DNA of 64,000 nt from Sphingobium sp. EP60837 (GCF_001658005.1 NZ_CP015987.1:612001-676000), one strand, 5' to 3'. Numbered from the stretch's first letter, positions 46,198 through 55,514 are shown. Program-made: numbers and translations. Notes: generated by a model from the sequence alone, not told the origin.

Positions 46198-47277
46198 ATG
46201 GCCAAATCGTCGGACTATCGTCTGGGAGAATTTGAGTTTCCCCGTGGCTGGTTCATGGTTGGGGAGAGCGTCGAGGCGACGAAGACGCCCAAGGCGATGC
46301 GCTATCTTGGCCAGGACATGGTGATGTACCGTGGCGAGAGCGGCACGGTTTATGTGACGGAGGCTTATTGCCCGCACATGGGCGCGCATCTGGCGAAGAA
46401 CACGACCAGCTACATCGTGCGCGACGGCGAGCAGATTGAGGGCGATTCGATCCGCTGCCCCTTCCATGGCTGGCAGTTCGGTCCCGACGGCGCGTGCAAG
46501 AACATCCCCTATTCCGACTTCGTGCCCAAGGCGGCCAAGCTCAAGACCTTCCCGGTCGTTGAGCGTGCGGGCACCGTGTGGATCTGGCATGATCCTGAAG
46601 GGCTCGAACCCAATTTCGACCTGCCCGACTTTGGCGGCCATTATGACGCGCCGGGCTGGGTCAATTGGAAGATCGATTTTATGGGCGATCTCGACATCCA
46701 CCCGATCGAGGTGGTGGACAATATGGCCGACTTTGGCCATTTCGTGCCCATCCATGGGGCGAAGGACTTTGTCTATTTCGCCAATGAGTTCAAGGATCAC
46801 ATCGTCCACCAATATTATGCCGCTGGCCACCGCACGCTGGTGACCAACCCGGACGACGTGCTGACGCTCGACACCTGGTACACCGGCCCTTCGATCCTGC
46901 AGTCAGAGATGGAGGGGACGTTCAACAGCTTCATCCTCATCACCCACACGCCGATCGAGGATGGCAAGATCCGCGTCTGGCACGGCCTGATGGTGCAGGT
47001 GAATGACGGCTCTGCGCCGGTCACCGATGACCTGCGCGAAGCGGCGCTGCAATATCAGGAAGGCAGCCGCCTGGCCTTCGCCCAGGATGTCGAGATCTGG
47101 CAGAACAAGAAGGCGTGCCTCAACCCGCTCGTGATCCCGAGCGACGGCCCCTACGGCAAGGTCCGCACCTGGTACAAGCAGTTCTACAATCCCCGAGACA
47201 AGACCCCCGACCTGCACAAGCGCACCAACGGCCTGCATGTCACGCTCGACAAGCGTAGCTCGACGCAAGCCGCCTGA
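46198..47277 (+). CDS. kshA: Rieske oxygenase, KshA type (copy 2)
   Basis: 359 residues, identical in protein sequence to the product at 15438-16517. By eye the two coding sequences differ only at three synonymous bases near the 3' end (47154, 47217, 47220) and in the stop codon (TGA here, TAA there). Upstream DNA is unrelated apart from a short GTGAGAGGAT ribosome-binding segment, and downstream DNA is unrelated. Rieske ligands C58/H60 and C87/H90 and iron ligands H181, H186 and D297 are intact. Here it heads a plus-strand operon with two SDRs and an isomerase, and is divergent from ketosteroid isomerase. Confidence 0.87.
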   Translation: MAKSSDYRLGEFEFPRGWFMVGESVEATKTPKAMRYLGQDMVMYRGESGTVYVTEAYCPHMGAHLAKNTTSYIVRDGEQIEGDSIRCPFHGWQFGPDGACKNIPYSDFVPKAAKLKTFPVVERAGTVWIWHDPEGLEPNFDLPDFGGHYDAPGWVNWKIDFMGDLDIHPIEVVDNMADFGHFVPIHGAKDFVYFANEFKDHIVHQYYAAGHRTLVTNPDDVLTLDTWYTGPSILQSEMEGTFNSFILITHTPIEDGKIRVWHGLMVQVNDGSAPVTDDLREAALQYQEGSRLAFAQDVEIWQNKKACLNPLVIPSDGPYGKVRTWYKQFYNPRDKTPDLHKRTNGLHVTLDKRSSTQAA

Positions 47278-47290
47278 AGGAGAAAAAGAG

Positions 47291-48154
47291 ATGGAGAGAA
47301 GTGAACGCCCGGTAGCCATCGTTACCGGCGCTAGCCGTGGCGCAGGCCGCGGCATCGCCGTTGCGCTGGGCGAACAGGGCTATCGCGTCTATGTCACCGG
47401 CCGGTCTATCCGCGAAGGCGATGCGGAACTGCCGGGCACCATTGGCGCTACGGCCGCGCAGGTCGATGCCGCAGGTGGCGAAGGCCGCGCCGTCCAGGTC
47501 GATCACGCCGATGATGACGCGATCGCCGCGCTGTTCGACCGGGTGCGGGAAGAAAGCGGCCGGCTCGACATATTGGTCAACAATGTCGCCGCCTTGAATG
47601 ATGATCTGGTGAAGCCCGGCCCCTTCTGGGAAAAATCCACCGGCCTGGCCGACATTCTGAACGTCGGGCTTCGCTCCCATTATCTGGCGAGCTGGCATGC
47701 GGCGCGCATGATGGTCCCGGCTGGAAGCGGCCTCATTGCCTTTACCTCCTCCTTCGGGTCGGTCTGCTACATGCACGGCGCAGCCTATGGCGCGCAGAAG
47801 GCGGGCGTAGATAAGTTCGCCGCCGACATGGGCGTCGATTTTCGGGGAACGGGCGTCGCCGCGATCGCGCTTTGGATGGGGCCGCTGCTTACCGAACGGA
47901 GCGAACGCACGCTGTCGGAGCATCCGGAGCAATATGAAAAGTTCATGGCCGACGCGGAAACGCCGGAATTCAACGGGCGCGTTATCGCGGCGATTCATGA
48001 TGACCCGAACCGCGACGAGCTCAACGGTCAGACGTTGATCACCGCCGAAATTGCGCAGCGCTACGGCATCACCGAATCCGGCGGGCGCACGCCGCCTTCC
48101 TACCGCGCGATGCTGGGCGACCCCCGGATTGCGCACCCTGCAATCGTGGCTTGA
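47291..48154 (+). CDS. SDR-family oxidoreductase
   Basis: 287 residues, starting 13 bases after the oxygenase stop, with AAGGAG at the junction. 'AIVTGASRGAGRGIAVALGE' binds the cofactor and 'AYGAQKAGVDKFAADM' contains the catalytic Tyr and Lys after 'FTSSFGS'. The C-terminal tail is longer than usual. Position directly after KshA suggests oxidation or reduction of a hydroxyl or keto group on the same substrate. Confidence 0.85.
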   Translation: MERSERPVAIVTGASRGAGRGIAVALGEQGYRVYVTGRSIREGDAELPGTIGATAAQVDAAGGEGRAVQVDHADDDAIAALFDRVREESGRLDILVNNVAALNDDLVKPGPFWEKSTGLADILNVGLRSHYLASWHAARMMVPAGSGLIAFTSSFGSVCYMHGAAYGAQKAGVDKFAADMGVDFRGTGVAAIALWMGPLLTERSERTLSEHPEQYEKFMADAETPEFNGRVIAAIHDDPNRDELNGQTLITAEIAQRYGITESGGRTPPSYRAMLGDPRIAHPAIVA

Positions 48155-48165
48155 GGAAAGAACTG

Positions 48166-48918
48166 ATGGAGTTTGGACGTCGATTTGCAGGCAAGTCGAT
48201 CATCGTCACCGGCGGGGCGTCGGGCATCGGACGCGCTACGGCGCTGCGCCTGGCTGCCGAGGGTGGGCGGGTGTTGGCCGTCGATCTGGATGAAAAGGGT
48301 CTGGCGACGCTGCAGCAGGAACAGCCCGGTATTGAAATCCGGGCGGGCTCCGTCGCCGATGAACCTACCGTCCGCTCCATCATCGCTGAATGGGTCGCGG
48401 TGGCGGGCCGGTTGGACGTCCTGGTCAACATGGCCGGGATCATAAGATCGAGCCACGCCGCATCGACGGATTATGAAGACTTCATGTCCATCATTGCCGT
48501 TAATCTGGGCAGCACCTTCCTCATGTGTCGCGAAGCCCTGCCGCATTTGGAAAAGGTCGGCGGCAACATCGTCAATGCCGCATCTACCTCGAGCCATTTC
48601 GGTCACCCTTTCCTGACCGGCTATGCCGCGAGCAAGGGGGCGGTCGCCGCTTATACCCAAAGCCTCGCCTGGGAATATGTAAAGCGGGGGGTCCGGGTAA
48701 ATGCCGTGGCTCCCGGCGGGATTGAAACCCCGTTGGCCAGCAGCGTACAAACCGCCATGGTGGAAGGGGCCGATTGGGAGTTGTATAATCATCTAAGCCC
48801 GATCAAGGGTTTTGCCGCCCCGGACAAGATCGCGGGCGTCATCGCCATGCTGGCGAGCGAGGATGGAGGGCACATGAATGGGGCAGTCGTGCGTGTCGAT
48901 GGGGGCGTCCACGCCTGA
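48166..48918 (+). CDS. SDR-family oxidoreductase
   Basis: 250 residues. 'IIVTGGASGIGRATALRLAA', 'VLVNMAGIIRSS' (N-M-A-G in place of N-N-A-G) and 'YAASKGAVAAYTQSLAWEY' are the classical SDR motifs, ending 'NGAVVRVDGGVHA'. GAGGAAAG lies just before the ATG. The pattern is close to 3-ketoacyl-ACP-reductase-like and hydroxysteroid dehydrogenases. Confidence 0.86.
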   Translation: MEFGRRFAGKSIIVTGGASGIGRATALRLAAEGGRVLAVDLDEKGLATLQQEQPGIEIRAGSVADEPTVRSIIAEWVAVAGRLDVLVNMAGIIRSSHAASTDYEDFMSIIAVNLGSTFLMCREALPHLEKVGGNIVNAASTSSHFGHPFLTGYAASKGAVAAYTQSLAWEYVKRGVRVNAVAPGGIETPLASSVQTAMVEGADWELYNHLSPIKGFAAPDKIAGVIAMLASEDGGHMNGAVVRVDGGVHA

Positions 48919-48948
48919 AGCGCCGGACGTTGCAAGGGGTCGCCTGCA

Positions 48949-49746
48949 ATGACCTTCGCTGCGCCTGAATTTTGTCTCGATCATCTGTCACTCGTCGATC
49001 TCGATGCGCTGACGGTGATCGATGCCGCCGCCCATGCGGGCTTTGCTGCGGTCAGCCTGTTCGTTACCCCTATTCCCATCAGTCCGACGCCTGATCTGGT
49101 GGCGGACAAGGTGGCGCGAAGGGAAGTCCTCGCTGCTTTGCGCGATACGGGCTTGCGGGTCGGAATCGTCGAACCCTTCATGCTCGATCAGGATCCCAAT
49201 TGGCAGTTGCTTGAACATAGCGCGGAACTGACGGCGGAGCTTGGCGGCACGGTCAACATATTGGGCCTGGACGAGGATCATGCGCGACTGCGGGAGTCGC
49301 TGGAGCGCACGGTCGATATTTGTCGCAGGGCGCAGGCGGCGGCTGTGATCGAAGCCTATCCGCTCTCCACGATCCGCTCGCCGGCGCAGGCGCTAGGCTT
49401 TGCTCAGGCTTTGGGTCCGGACGTCGGCCTGTGCATCGATACGCTGCACATCATCCGCAGCGGAGGCAGCTGGGACGATGTCGCCGCGCTGCCACCCGGA
49501 CGGATCCGTCATGTCCAGTTGAATGATGGACCGCTGGAAGCGCCGCATGACAGGGTGAATGAGGCTGTGTTCGACCGACAACTGCCGGGGGAGGGCGCGT
49601 TCGGCCTCAAGGCCCTGCTGGCGCTGCTGCCCGGCCACGCAACCATCGCGGTGGAAGCGCCGTCCCGCGCGCTTGCAAAGGGGGAGCCGCATGAACGCGC
49701 GGCCCGGCTGATGCAATCGATGCGGGATCTCTACGCAGCGCACTGA
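48949..49746 (+). CDS. xylose isomerase-like TIM-barrel protein (copy 3)
   Basis: 265 residues. 'VGIVEPFMLDQDPNWQLLEH', 'AAAVIEAYPLSTIRSPAQAL', 'VGLCIDTLHIIRSGGSWDDV' and 'IRHVQLNDGPLEAPHDRV' carry the acidic and His residues of the AP_endonuc_2 metal site. It is the third member of this superfamily in the window and ends the plus-strand KshA operon. A terminator hairpin follows. Confidence 0.82.
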   Translation: MTFAAPEFCLDHLSLVDLDALTVIDAAAHAGFAAVSLFVTPIPISPTPDLVADKVARREVLAALRDTGLRVGIVEPFMLDQDPNWQLLEHSAELTAELGGTVNILGLDEDHARLRESLERTVDICRRAQAAAVIEAYPLSTIRSPAQALGFAQALGPDVGLCIDTLHIIRSGGSWDDVAALPPGRIRHVQLNDGPLEAPHDRVNEAVFDRQLPGEGAFGLKALLALLPGHATIAVEAPSRALAKGEPHERAARLMQSMRDLYAAH

Positions 49747-49769
49747 GAGCCCATTGCTCAGGGGTCTCC

Positions 49770-49798
49770 ATCGGGCGAAGAGCAACTCTCCGCCCGAT
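49770..49798. terminator. bidirectional terminator hairpin
   Basis: ATCGGGCG (49770-49777) with CGCCCGAT (49791-49798), continued inside by AGAG/CTCT around CAA, makes a 12-pair stem with one mismatch. It sits between convergent genes; a TTTT run lies about eight bases after it on the plus strand. Confidence 0.75.
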
Positions 49799-49808
49799 CC
49801 GATCCGTT

Positions 49809-50951
49809 TTATTCGGCAGCCAGTGTCGTCTGTTCCCGGAAATAGGGAATGACTTTTTCGCCGATGTTGCGAATCGTTTCCATGATCACTTCATGCGGGA
49901 TGCCGCCCATCTGGAACATGAAAAGGATTTCGTCGGCGCCGGCATCCTGAAGGCGCTTGATCTGGCGGATGCAGTCCTCCGGCGTGCCGTAGGCATCCTC
50001 GACCACTTCGAAGCTTTCGGTATGATGGCCACCAACAGCGATCTTTTCTTCCGACAGCCAGGCCACGGTCTCTTCCTTATGGCGCTGAAGCGCGGCGAGG
50101 CTTTCGCTGGCGTCGAGGTCCTCGACATCGGGGGCTGGGCCGCCCGAATACCAGTGACCGAGCGATTCCACGAAGAAGCGCTGCCCGCGCAGGCCGATGC
50201 GGCGCGCCTTTTCGCGGTCTTCCAGCACGACGGCGGGGCAAAGCGCGGCGAGATGCTGCGTCGGGCGATAGCCGACCTGATCCTCGGCTTTCCGGTTCGC
50301 GAAAGCCTCGCGATAGATGGCGTTCTTCTTAGCGATATCTTCCGGGCCTGCGAAGCCCAGAACCAGCGCACCGATGCCGCGCGAACCGGCGGTGACCAGC
50401 GTGTCGGCGCGGGTGCAGGCCATGTAGATCGGCGGATGCGGATCCTGCAGCGGACTCGGGTGGATCGGACGGAAGGGGATCTTCACGAACTGGCCGTCAT
50501 GCTCGATCTCGCCATGCTTCAGGATCTTGGGGATCAGATACATGGACTCGTCGATCATCGGCGGGAGGTCTTCGAGATTATAGCCGAAGGTGCCCGCTTC
50601 CTGCTGCGTCCCGCCCTTACCCATGCCGAAATGAACGCGGCCATTAGACAGGATGTCGAGCGTCGCGATTCGCTCTGCCACCTTCACCGGATGGTTCATC
50701 GCGGGCGGCAGGCAAACCACGCCATGGCCGATGCCGATGCGCGAGGTGCGGCCGGCGAGATAGGCGAGGAAAGTCTCGGGCGCTGACATATGGGCATATT
50801 GGGTCAGCGCGGTATGTTCGACCGCCCAGATCGTGTCGAAGCCCATTTCCTCGGCATAGACTGACTGTTCGACGATGTCGCGAAACACCTGCTGTTCATT
50901 CGCGCGCGACGTGTCGGCCATCTGCGCTTCGTAAATGATCGAGAATTTCAT
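49809..50951 (-). CDS. luciferase-like (LLM) flavin monooxygenase
   Basis: 380 residues of the bacterial-luciferase TIM barrel. 'MKFSIIYEAQMADTSRANEQ', 'MGFDTIWAVEHTALTQYAHM', 'IGIGHGVVCLPPAMNHPVKV' and 'LSNGRVHFGMGKGGTQQEAG' are the usual segments. It uses reduced FMN from a separate reductase, which is not in the window. GGAGAAG precedes the paired ATGs. Last gene of the run that begins with the BaiE-like protein. Such enzymes carry out oxidative decarboxylation or Baeyer-Villiger steps. Confidence 0.85.
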   Translation of the reverse strand: MKFSIIYEAQMADTSRANEQQVFRDIVEQSVYAEEMGFDTIWAVEHTALTQYAHMSAPETFLAYLAGRTSRIGIGHGVVCLPPAMNHPVKVAERIATLDILSNGRVHFGMGKGGTQQEAGTFGYNLEDLPPMIDESMYLIPKILKHGEIEHDGQFVKIPFRPIHPSPLQDPHPPIYMACTRADTLVTAGSRGIGALVLGFAGPEDIAKKNAIYREAFANRKAEDQVGYRPTQHLAALCPAVVLEDREKARRIGLRGQRFFVESLGHWYSGGPAPDVEDLDASESLAALQRHKEETVAWLSEEKIAVGGHHTESFEVVEDAYGTPEDCIRQIKRLQDAGADEILFMFQMGGIPHEVIMETIRNIGEKVIPYFREQTTLAAE

Positions 50952-51024
50952 CATCTTCTCCACAATTTTCTTGTCGTGGAGCAAGGCTATGCGCAGTGGC
51001 AGGCGGCGGCATCATCCAAATGGA

Positions 51025-52098
51025 TCAGATTTCATATTCGCTGCCGGCGGTCCTAAGCAATGTGATGAGTTGACCCTGGCGATGGGTGCCGGTCTTCGCG
51101 AATATGGCGCGTAGGTGAGATCGGACGGTATTATAGGCAATGTCGAGCGCTACCGCCGCGTCTGCGAGCGATGCGCCCTGCGCTAGATGCAGCGCCAGTC
51201 CTGCTTCGGCGCGGGTCAGCTGAAATCGTTCCCGCAGCGCTTCTTCGGATAGCCCTCCCGGCCTGCTTGGATCGGCGATGAACAGGGCGATCCATGCCCC
51301 ATCACCATAAGCTGAGGACGGCACCGCGCGGGCACGGGCATGGAGCGGCTGCCCGTCTCCCGCGGCGACTTCGAACAATATTTCCTCTCCCGCCGGTGGG
51401 GGAGAAGCGAGAATGCGGTTGATCGTGGCGGCGGCGGACCCCGTTCGCGGCTGCAGCTTGCCGCTCTGCTCCGCCACGACGTCGGCTTCCTCCAGCATCC
51501 TCATGGCCACCGCATTGCGCCTCAGGATACGGCCTTCACGGTCCAGGATCAGCGTGGCGACCGCCAGGCCCGCCATGGCGCTGCTGAACAGCTGGCTTTC
51601 CGCCTGAGTGGTGGTGAGGCGGGCGTGCAGGTCCAGCGCGATGCGCAGATGCGGGATCAGGCGGGTGAGCAACGCCCGTTCGGCATCGCCGAATTCGCCC
51701 TCCTCATCAACCCGCGTCAAGCGCAAGCGGACGGCGACATCGGGCGGCCGATGGAGATCGACGCCCAATATCTCGACGCTATGCGCCACATTCAACCAGT
51801 CGCGGAATCGCGCGGGGATATGGCTGACAAAGTCGCGGAAAGACACGACCTGTCCTTCTGGCAGGCCCACAAAGGGGTCGGCTTGCGATATCTTCTGATA
51901 TTCCTGTGTGCGTTCCGGGTCAGCGCCGGGCGTAACATGCGCGTCGATGCCAGCATGCCCCCGGCCGATGAGCAGCGTGGCGAAAGTCGTATTGGTCGCG
52001 GCCGCGAGCGTGCGCAGAAAATCTTCCCACGGCGGCGACCGGGTCAGTCCGCCATAGAGAGTTTCGAGCAGGTCGGCAAAGGCAGTGTCGTCGCTCAT
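51025..52098 (-). CDS. LuxR-family (HTH) regulator
   Basis: 357 residues. The C-terminal HTH reads 'FQLTRAEAGLALHLAQGASL', 'ADAAVALDIAYNTVRSHLRA' and 'IFAKTGTHRQGQLITLL'. The middle ('AVATLILDREGRILRRNAVA') is PAS-like. No phosphorylatable receiver or autoinducer domain was seen. Similar sphingomonad regulators stand next to TonB receptors, as here, so it probably controls uptake and catabolic genes around it. Confidence 0.83.
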   Translation of the reverse strand: MSDDTAFADLLETLYGGLTRSPPWEDFLRTLAAATNTTFATLLIGRGHAGIDAHVTPGADPERTQEYQKISQADPFVGLPEGQVVSFRDFVSHIPARFRDWLNVAHSVEILGVDLHRPPDVAVRLRLTRVDEEGEFGDAERALLTRLIPHLRIALDLHARLTTTQAESQLFSSAMAGLAVATLILDREGRILRRNAVAMRMLEEADVVAEQSGKLQPRTGSAAATINRILASPPPAGEEILFEVAAGDGQPLHARARAVPSSAYGDGAWIALFIADPSRPGGLSEEALRERFQLTRAEAGLALHLAQGASLADAAVALDIAYNTVRSHLRAIFAKTGTHRQGQLITLLRTAGSEYEI

Positions 52099-52159
52099 CG
52101 ATCAGATCATCCGCCTTGGCCGCGGCAGCGGGTTGCGCCGCCGCGGCTCTCCCCCCGCG

Positions 52160-54424
52160 TCAGCGCCGCAGGGCCAGCGTGATGCTGTAGCGGCGCGGCG
52201 GCGAATAATAGGCTTCGGTAAAGCCAAAGCTGGTGGACGCGTCATAACCCGCCGTGATGATGCGGCGATCGGTGATGTTATCGACGCCCGCCCGCACCGA
52301 CAGGCCACTGTCCGCAAGGCGCAACTCGGCGCTCGCATTGAGGATCGCATGGTCGGGCTGCCGCAGCAGCGGCGTGTTTTCGGCATCGACAAAGACCTGG
52401 CTCTTATAGGCGGCGTCGAGGCGGAAGACCGCGTCCACATCTTCGCTGAGCGGCGCTTCATAAACCACGCTCGCATTGGCGGTGATGTCGGGCGCCTGTT
52501 TCAGCTTGCGGTCGCTGACATCCGTCGGGACGCCGTTGATTACCGAAACATAGTCCAGATATTTGGCGTCGAGCAAGCCAAGCGCGCCGGTCACAGTGAA
52601 GCGCTGCGACACCTTGAACGCGCCTTCCAGCTCGATACCCTGGATGCGCGAGCGCCCGGCATTCTCGTTCCGCACGACGATCAGGCCAGTAGTCGGGCTG
52701 ACCGTGGACACCAGGATCTGCTGATCGCGATATTCGTTGCGGAACACGGCGAGGTTGATCGTGGCGACGCCGCCGAAACCCGCCTTCAGACCCGCTTCAT
52801 AAGCGGTCAGATATTCCGGGTCATAGGAGCCGATTTCTTCGACCGAGGTGGGCCGCCCATTGAACCCGCCCGACCGGAAGCCCCGCGAATAGGAAGCATA
52901 GGTCATCAGGTTCGGCCGGAACTTGTAAGAGATCGACGCGCGCGGCGTGAAAGCGTCCCAGCTCTTTTCCAACGTATAGCTCGGCGTGCCAGCCAGCAAC
53001 GGCTCGCCCGAATAAATACGCATCGCCGACTGGAAGAACTTCTTCTTTTCCCATGTGTAACGCGCGCCAAGCTCCAGCGAAAGACCGTCAGCCAGTTCGT
53101 AATTGCCGTTCGCGAAAAGCGCGAGATTGTCGGTGCGCTGCCGATTGCGGAAGTCGATGTTGAAGTCGAGCGACGAGGCCGGGATAGCGAAACCGGGCGC
53201 AATCGGGAAGGGGTCCAGGCCCGCTGCGACCAGCGCCGGATAGAGCCCATCCGCCACGATCAGCCGCGTATTGTCGCGGGTCTTCTCGCGATAGGCGAAG
53301 GCGCCCAGCAGTAATGTGCCGCGCCCACCCAGATCGAGCGAAAGCTGCAGTTCCTGGCTGATCTGCCGCGCGCGTTCATCATGGATATCGCCCGCATAAT
53401 TGATCGCCGCCGATGCGTCGCCGTCACGCCCGAACAGCGCATCGACATAGCGGTAGGCGGTGATTGACTTCAGAGTTGCTCCGCCAAATTCCTTGGTCAG
53501 GGTCAGCGATGCGTTGACTGCGTCGGTTTGGTCTTTGTTGAGCGCAGGCGTGCTATCGGTCCGGTCTATGTCGCCGGGCACCGTGCAGCAGGGTGCAAGG
53601 AATGTCGATTGCAGGATCGAAAAGAAGGTCGGGGTGAAGGCGATCATGCTGTGCGGCGCACTATGCTGCCGCCGGCGCAGGCCATCGACCTGCAGCACTG
53701 CGTCCAGCCCTTCGCCGTCATAATGGAGCGCGACCTTGCCCGCGACGACATTTCGGTTGCCCAGATTCTTGCCCGAGGGAATCTTCTGCCAGCCCTCGCC
53801 GAATTCGCCGAGCGCCGCGACGCCCAGCGACCATTGGTCGGACAAAGGCGTTTCGGCATAGACCCGTCCGCGCACCGTGTTGAACGAACCATAGCGCAGG
53901 TCGGCTGTGATCTTCTGCTCGCGACCCGGAATGGCCGACACGATGTTGATCGCGCCGCCCACGGTATTTTTCCCAAACAACGTGCCCTGCGGCCCGCGCA
54001 GTACTTCTATCCGGTCGATGCCCAGCAATTCGGTCGTCGCGCCAAAAGTGCGCGCGACATAGACGCCATCGATATAGACGCCAACCGCCGGGTCTGATGT
54101 GATGATGAAGTCATTTTCGCCGACGCCGCGAATGAACGGCGCGATGCCGCCGCTGTTGCCGCCCTGACCTGGTGTGAACTGGATATTGGGCGCGATCTGG
54201 CCGACCTGCGTCACATTATCGAGGCCACGGCTGTCGAGTGCTGAGGCATCGACGGCGCTAACCGCGATCGGCACGTCCTGTAGCCGTTCCTCGCGGCGGC
54301 GGGCGGTGACGACGATGTCGCTACCCTCTGATGTGGCCGCTCCAGGCGCACTGTTCTGCGCCAACGCCAGTCCGGGCGCTGCAAGGGCAATGAATGAGAC
54401 TATCGGATAAAGCGTCTTGCGCAT
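52160..54424 (-). CDS. TonB-dependent outer-membrane receptor
   Basis: 754 residues. Signal peptide MRKTLYPIVSFIALAAPGLA ends at 'ALAQ'. A TonB box-like 'SDIVVTARRREERLQDVPIA' and the plug domain follow ('IEVLRGPQGTLFGKNTVGGA'); the remainder is a 22-strand barrel ending in 'YYSPPRRYSITLALRR' rather than a terminal Phe. The pattern fits sphingomonad receptors for large hydrophobic substrates rather than siderophores. It would bring the pathway substrate into the periplasm. It lies downstream of two SnoaL genes and upstream of LuxR. Confidence 0.9.
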   Translation of the reverse strand: MRKTLYPIVSFIALAAPGLALAQNSAPGAATSEGSDIVVTARRREERLQDVPIAVSAVDASALDSRGLDNVTQVGQIAPNIQFTPGQGGNSGGIAPFIRGVGENDFIITSDPAVGVYIDGVYVARTFGATTELLGIDRIEVLRGPQGTLFGKNTVGGAINIVSAIPGREQKITADLRYGSFNTVRGRVYAETPLSDQWSLGVAALGEFGEGWQKIPSGKNLGNRNVVAGKVALHYDGEGLDAVLQVDGLRRRQHSAPHSMIAFTPTFFSILQSTFLAPCCTVPGDIDRTDSTPALNKDQTDAVNASLTLTKEFGGATLKSITAYRYVDALFGRDGDASAAINYAGDIHDERARQISQELQLSLDLGGRGTLLLGAFAYREKTRDNTRLIVADGLYPALVAAGLDPFPIAPGFAIPASSLDFNIDFRNRQRTDNLALFANGNYELADGLSLELGARYTWEKKKFFQSAMRIYSGEPLLAGTPSYTLEKSWDAFTPRASISYKFRPNLMTYASYSRGFRSGGFNGRPTSVEEIGSYDPEYLTAYEAGLKAGFGGVATINLAVFRNEYRDQQILVSTVSPTTGLIVVRNENAGRSRIQGIELEGAFKVSQRFTVTGALGLLDAKYLDYVSVINGVPTDVSDRKLKQAPDITANASVVYEAPLSEDVDAVFRLDAAYKSQVFVDAENTPLLRQPDHAILNASAELRLADSGLSVRAGVDNITDRRIITAGYDASTSFGFTEAYYSPPRRYSITLALRR

Positions 54425-54532
54425 GGTTCCCTCCCCAAAAACCGTTTTATTTTGCCGGCGACTATAGTGCCGCCATTCCCATTCTCCAGCGGGCCGCTGC
54501 AAAAATGCAGCCGGTGTTGCGTCTAAGCATCA

Positions 54533-54961
54533 TCAGGGTACGGCGGCGTCCACCCAAGCCCGCTTCTGCGTTCGTCGGGCAAAACGCCATCCGGCAGCGG
54601 TGCGCGTCAGTTCGTCCTCGTACCAGAGGCCGATATGATTGTTCTGCTCGCTCCCGTCCGACCCTTTGGCTGTCATCACGACATGCGCCGCCGAACGGAC
54701 CGACGCGCTGTCTCCATCGAGGTTGCACATGATGCTGGCGGTCGAATGGTAACTGCCTGTCAGCCCCTCCACCACAGGCCGTAGAAAGGCGATCAGCATA
54801 TCCGCGCCGCCCTTTGGACCTCCGAAGGCCGTGAAATCGACCTGCGCATCATCTGCGAACAGGGCGCGCAGGTCCTTCCACCGGTGCTGATCGATCGCAT
54901 GGCAATATCGGGCCAACAGCTCATTTATGGCCAGCCGATCGGCGGTCTCTCGTTCGTTCAT
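54533..54961 (-). CDS. SnoaL/NTF2-fold protein
   Basis: 142 residues with the SnoaL_4 pattern: 'DRLAINELLARYCHAIDQHR', 'WKDLRALFADDAQVDFTAFG', 'SYHSTASIMCNLDGDSASVR' and 'WYEDELTRTAAGWRFARRTQ'. The Tyr, Asp and His positions often used by dehydratases or isomerases of this fold are present. Function unknown. It starts 19 bases after the BaiE-like gene and is probably co-transcribed. Confidence 0.8.
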   Translation of the reverse strand: MNERETADRLAINELLARYCHAIDQHRWKDLRALFADDAQVDFTAFGGPKGGADMLIAFLRPVVEGLTGSYHSTASIMCNLDGDSASVRSAAHVVMTAKGSDGSEQNNHIGLWYEDELTRTAAGWRFARRTQKRAWVDAAVP

Positions 54962-54980
54962 ATGGCCCCCTTCCGACGCG

Positions 54981-55514
54981 TCAGGCGGCTACCCATTCGA
55001 TCAGATGGCTGATGTCACCGCGTTCTTCGGGTTTGCGGCCGGCCTTTGCAAGATGATGGGACGTAATCTGTGCGGCAGCAGCGAGCGGCCGGATCATTTC
55101 GAACACGCGATCATATTCGGTGCTGGCGATTTTCCACACACCGTCTTCGCGCCGGTAGATGTCGCGATAGATGGCGCTGCCAATCGTGTGGCTGCGCATT
55201 TCCAAGTTGATGAAGATATCCTCCAGATACCATAGGCCTTCTGCGCTGTCCTCGCCGGTCAGGGTGATTTCCGGCATATGGCCATGATGCATGGCGACCG
55301 CGTCTGAATGGAAGCTGTTGGCAAGGAAATTCAGCATGTTGTCGCGCCCTTGCAAGCGAACCCGGTACGTACCGCCGCGATAATCGACGCTAAGGTCTTC
55401 AGTGAACAGGCCGCTCAGCAATTCGATATTGGCAGTGTCGATGCCCCGGAAATAACGGTGTTTCAGGGTGCGAATGTCTTCTAAGTCGCTCAGTTGCTGC
55501 AGGGTGTAGGCCAT
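54981..55514 (-). CDS. BaiE-like dehydratase (SnoaL/NTF2 fold)
   Basis: 177 residues. 'DIRTLKHRYFRGIDTANIEL', 'AVAMHHGHMPEITLTGEDSA' and 'EGLWYLEDIFINLEMRS' with 'YRDIYRREDGVWKIASTEY' follow the pattern of bile acid 7-alpha-dehydratase BaiE and related steroid dehydratases. The His in GHMPEI (H79), the Asp in WYLED (D99) and the early Tyr (Y21) correspond to the proposed catalytic residues. A generic SnoaL dehydratase is the alternative. GGAGAGG fixes the start; an upstream ATG is less likely. First gene of a five-gene minus-strand run. Confidence 0.68.
   Translation of the reverse strand: MAYTLQQLSDLEDIRTLKHRYFRGIDTANIELLSGLFTEDLSVDYRGGTYRVRLQGRDNMLNFLANSFHSDAVAMHHGHMPEITLTGEDSAEGLWYLEDIFINLEMRSHTIGSAIYRDIYRREDGVWKIASTEYDRVFEMIRPLAAAAQITSHHLAKAGRKPEERGDISHLIEWVAA

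Noticed and set aside
52085..53314. 409-codon plus-strand frame opposite the TonB receptor
   Set aside because: Antisense to a clear receptor barrel; no motifs.
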